From Verrucomicrobiota bacterium (GTDB taxonomy: Bacteria > Verrucomicrobiota > Verrucomicrobiia > Chthoniobacterales > JAFAMB01): a stretch of DNA of 6,329 bases. A program made the translations under genes and the position numbers. The first letter of the stretch is position 1, and each line of letters opens with the position of its first letter. The notes beneath the pieces were generated by a model. It had not been told where the DNA came from and searched no databases. It was given only the letters and a program-made list of their open reading frames with translations. The stretch spans positions 1 through 6,329 of the forward strand of contig JAFAVN010000580.1 of the NCBI GenBank assembly GCA_019242435.1, written 5' to 3'. Shown piece by piece: positions 5,002-6,329 of this stretch.

Positions 5002-6329
5002 TCAACCAGAGGGCGATAATCCGGCAATTCGTCTGGCGTTCTGAACGGTATCAATCTGGTCCTTGGATTTGTCGCGCCGAATCGCTTTAATGCGTGGGAA
5101 CCGCAGTGCGAGTCCACTGGAATGCCGAGCGCTTGGCTGGATAGAGTCGAAAGCAACTTCCAGTACTAAGTCCGGAACCACCTCGTAAAAGCGGCCGACC
5201 CGCCGGATCGTGTTTTTTTCAAAATGTTCCGTGAGCTCTTCGATTTCGGCATCAGTTAACCCAGAATACGCTTTTCCAATCGTTTCCAGCACACCGGTTT
5301 CCGAGTTTTTAACGGCAAACGTATAGTCACTGAGTACGTGGCTTCGTTTGCCGTGTCCCTTTTCCGCGCCAATCACTACCACATCGAGAGTAGCAAGTTC
5401 CTGCTTTAATTTAATCCAGCTTCCGCCACGCCTGCCTGGTTGATATTGGCTTCCTGGATCTTTAACCATCAAGCCTTCCGCAGCAGCTCGCCGCGCTGCC
5501 TGAAATGAATTTTCCAGCTCCTCCGGCTGGCTAATCAGCGCAATGGGAGAGCACTGAACTAGTTTCGGCAGAGAAAGCGACTCTAATAAGCTCCGCCTTA
5601 ATCGTAGCGGTTCTCGTACTAAGCTCTTCTTGTCCAGCAAGAGCAGGTCGAAAGCCATAAAAAGGATTGGTACGTCATCCGTATCAAAGAGATCTCGTCC
5701 CCGCTTTCGACCAAGCCGCCGCTGTAAATCGAAGAAGGTAAGACGCCGGTTAGAATCGAAAGCAATGATTTCGCCGTCAAGAATAAGATCGTGGCTATAG
5801 GGCAAGTCCGTCAGTTCAGGAAATTCATTGGAAATATTTCGTAAATCTCGGCTATAAACTTCGGTCCGGTTTGATCCCACGTGTAATTGGGCTCGGATAC
5901 CGTCGAACTTTTGTTCCACAAAAACACCGGCCTCTGAGAAATCACGCTTCACCCGCTCAAATGCTGCTTTCGCGGACGGTTCGGGAATTGCCAGCATCGA
6001 CATGACTGGGCGAAAAAGGACGATTTCTGTCGTTTTCAACAAGCCCTTCCGTGCCAAGACGGCGGTCTCGCCAATATCGCCGCTCAACATATGGGCTTCT
6101 CGAACATCATCGAGAGGAGCATTGCACGCGCGAGCAATACTCTCTTCCACTAGGCCTTCCTTCAGGCCAATTCGCAAATCGCCCGTTAGAATCCGAATAA
6201 CATAACTCCCGTCAAGGGCCGTGAGAGTATGCAGTGAGTCGGAGAGCAGCGACGTCTTTGTTACCGGTCCTTTGGCGGATTCCAAGCGTTCAAAGATTGA
6301 CCGGATATCAGTCAATCGGTGGTCGCACG
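5002..6329 (-). CDS. ATP-dependent DNA ligase, 5' end outside window (partial)
   Basis: This enzyme seals nicks in duplex DNA using ATP through a ligase-AMP intermediate. In bacteria such enzymes usually serve repair beside the NAD-dependent LigA. Numbered from the TTG at 6315, the visible parts are the end of an N-terminal DNA-binding domain (about 1-105, with ILTGDLRIGLKEGLVEE at 42-58) and the nucleotidyltransferase core. Motif I is EQKFDGIR (134-141, Lys136 adenylated). SRDLRNIS (155-162), LDGEIIAFD (179-187), FMAFDLLLLD (219-228), motif IV EGLMVKD (280-286) and motif V WIKLK (300-304) follow. The OB-fold domain ends with LRFPRIKAIRRDK (404-416). All catalytic motifs are present and the C terminus looks complete. 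The frame stays open from 6315 to the edge, and the N-terminal domain is shorter than usual, so the true start is probably about 100 or more residues further upstream. The TTG should not be taken as the start. Confidence 0.94.
   Translation of the reverse strand, partial: CDHRLTDIRSIFERLESAKGPVTKTSLLSDSLHTLTALDGSYVIRILTGDLRIGLKEGLVEESIARACNAPLDDVREAHMLSGDIGETAVLARKGLLKTTEIVLFRPVMSMLAIPEPSAKAAFERVKRDFSEAGVFVEQKFDGIRAQLHVGSNRTEVYSRDLRNISNEFPELTDLPYSHDLILDGEIIAFDSNRRLTFFDLQRRLGRKRGRDLFDTDDVPILFMAFDLLLLDKKSLVREPLRLRRSLLESLSLPKLVQCSPIALISQPEELENSFQAARRAAAEGLMVKDPGSQYQPGRRGGSWIKLKQELATLDVVVIGAEKGHGKRSHVLSDYTFAVKNSETGVLETIGKAYSGLTDAEIEELTEHFEKNTIRRVGRFYEVVPDLVLEVAFDSIQPSARHSSGLALRFPRIKAIRRDKSKDQIDTVQNARRIAGLSPSG

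Noticed and set aside
4941..5156. An overlapping minus-strand frame running past the ligase stop and ending VLKGDAYHVEGSRFVDG, which looks protein-like and could suggest a frameshifted ligase end.
   Set aside because: The ligase frame already ends in a complete, typical OB-fold terminus (LRFPRIKAIRRDK followed by a short helix), so the second frame is best explained as chance.

Overview
The window is ordinary bacterial chromosome of moderate G+C content, densely packed with housekeeping and metabolic genes. It holds no insertion sequence, phage gene, CRISPR array, rRNA or tRNA that I can see. The gene mix suggests a soil- or freshwater-type Gram-negative lineage. It combines a serine acetyltransferase with the long pre-KRHP loop, a galactokinase with the GNHTDYN signature, an accessory ATP-dependent DNA ligase and a small coiled-coil/basic-linker/winged-helix protein. 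Verrucomicrobiota (Chthoniobacter-like) is my first guess and Acidobacteriota the alternative. This is inference from protein style, not from a marker gene.

Layout from left to right. Positions 21-1524, minus strand, hold a two-gene unit: mannose-1-phosphate guanylyltransferase (manC) followed 1 base later by the YqgF/RuvX nuclease, whose Shine-Dalgarno lies inside the manC end. Positions 1525-1686 are a divergent promoter region. Positions 1687-1983, plus strand, encode a small two-helix membrane protein with a YtxH-like signature. It converges on 2058-2942 (minus), serine O-acetyltransferase (cysE). Upstream of cysE on the same strand is galactokinase (galK, 3005-4162), 62 bases away and possibly co-transcribed. 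Positions 4163-4369 are a divergent, AT-rich regulatory region full of short repeats. Positions 4370-4804, plus strand, encode a 144-residue coiled-coil plus basic linker plus winged-helix protein. It converges, across about 200 bases without a gene, on an ATP-dependent DNA ligase (5002 to the right edge, minus strand) whose 5' end lies outside the window.

Functional links are loose. ManC and GalK both feed sugar-nucleotide and polysaccharide metabolism, CysE starts cysteine synthesis, and YqgF and the ligase handle nucleic acids. Nothing here forms an obvious defence island, secretion system or biosynthetic cluster. The least explained and most interesting items are the winged-helix protein at 4370-4804, with its apparently leaderless start and repeat-rich upstream region, and the small membrane protein at 1687-1983. 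No gap between genes exceeds about 210 bases.
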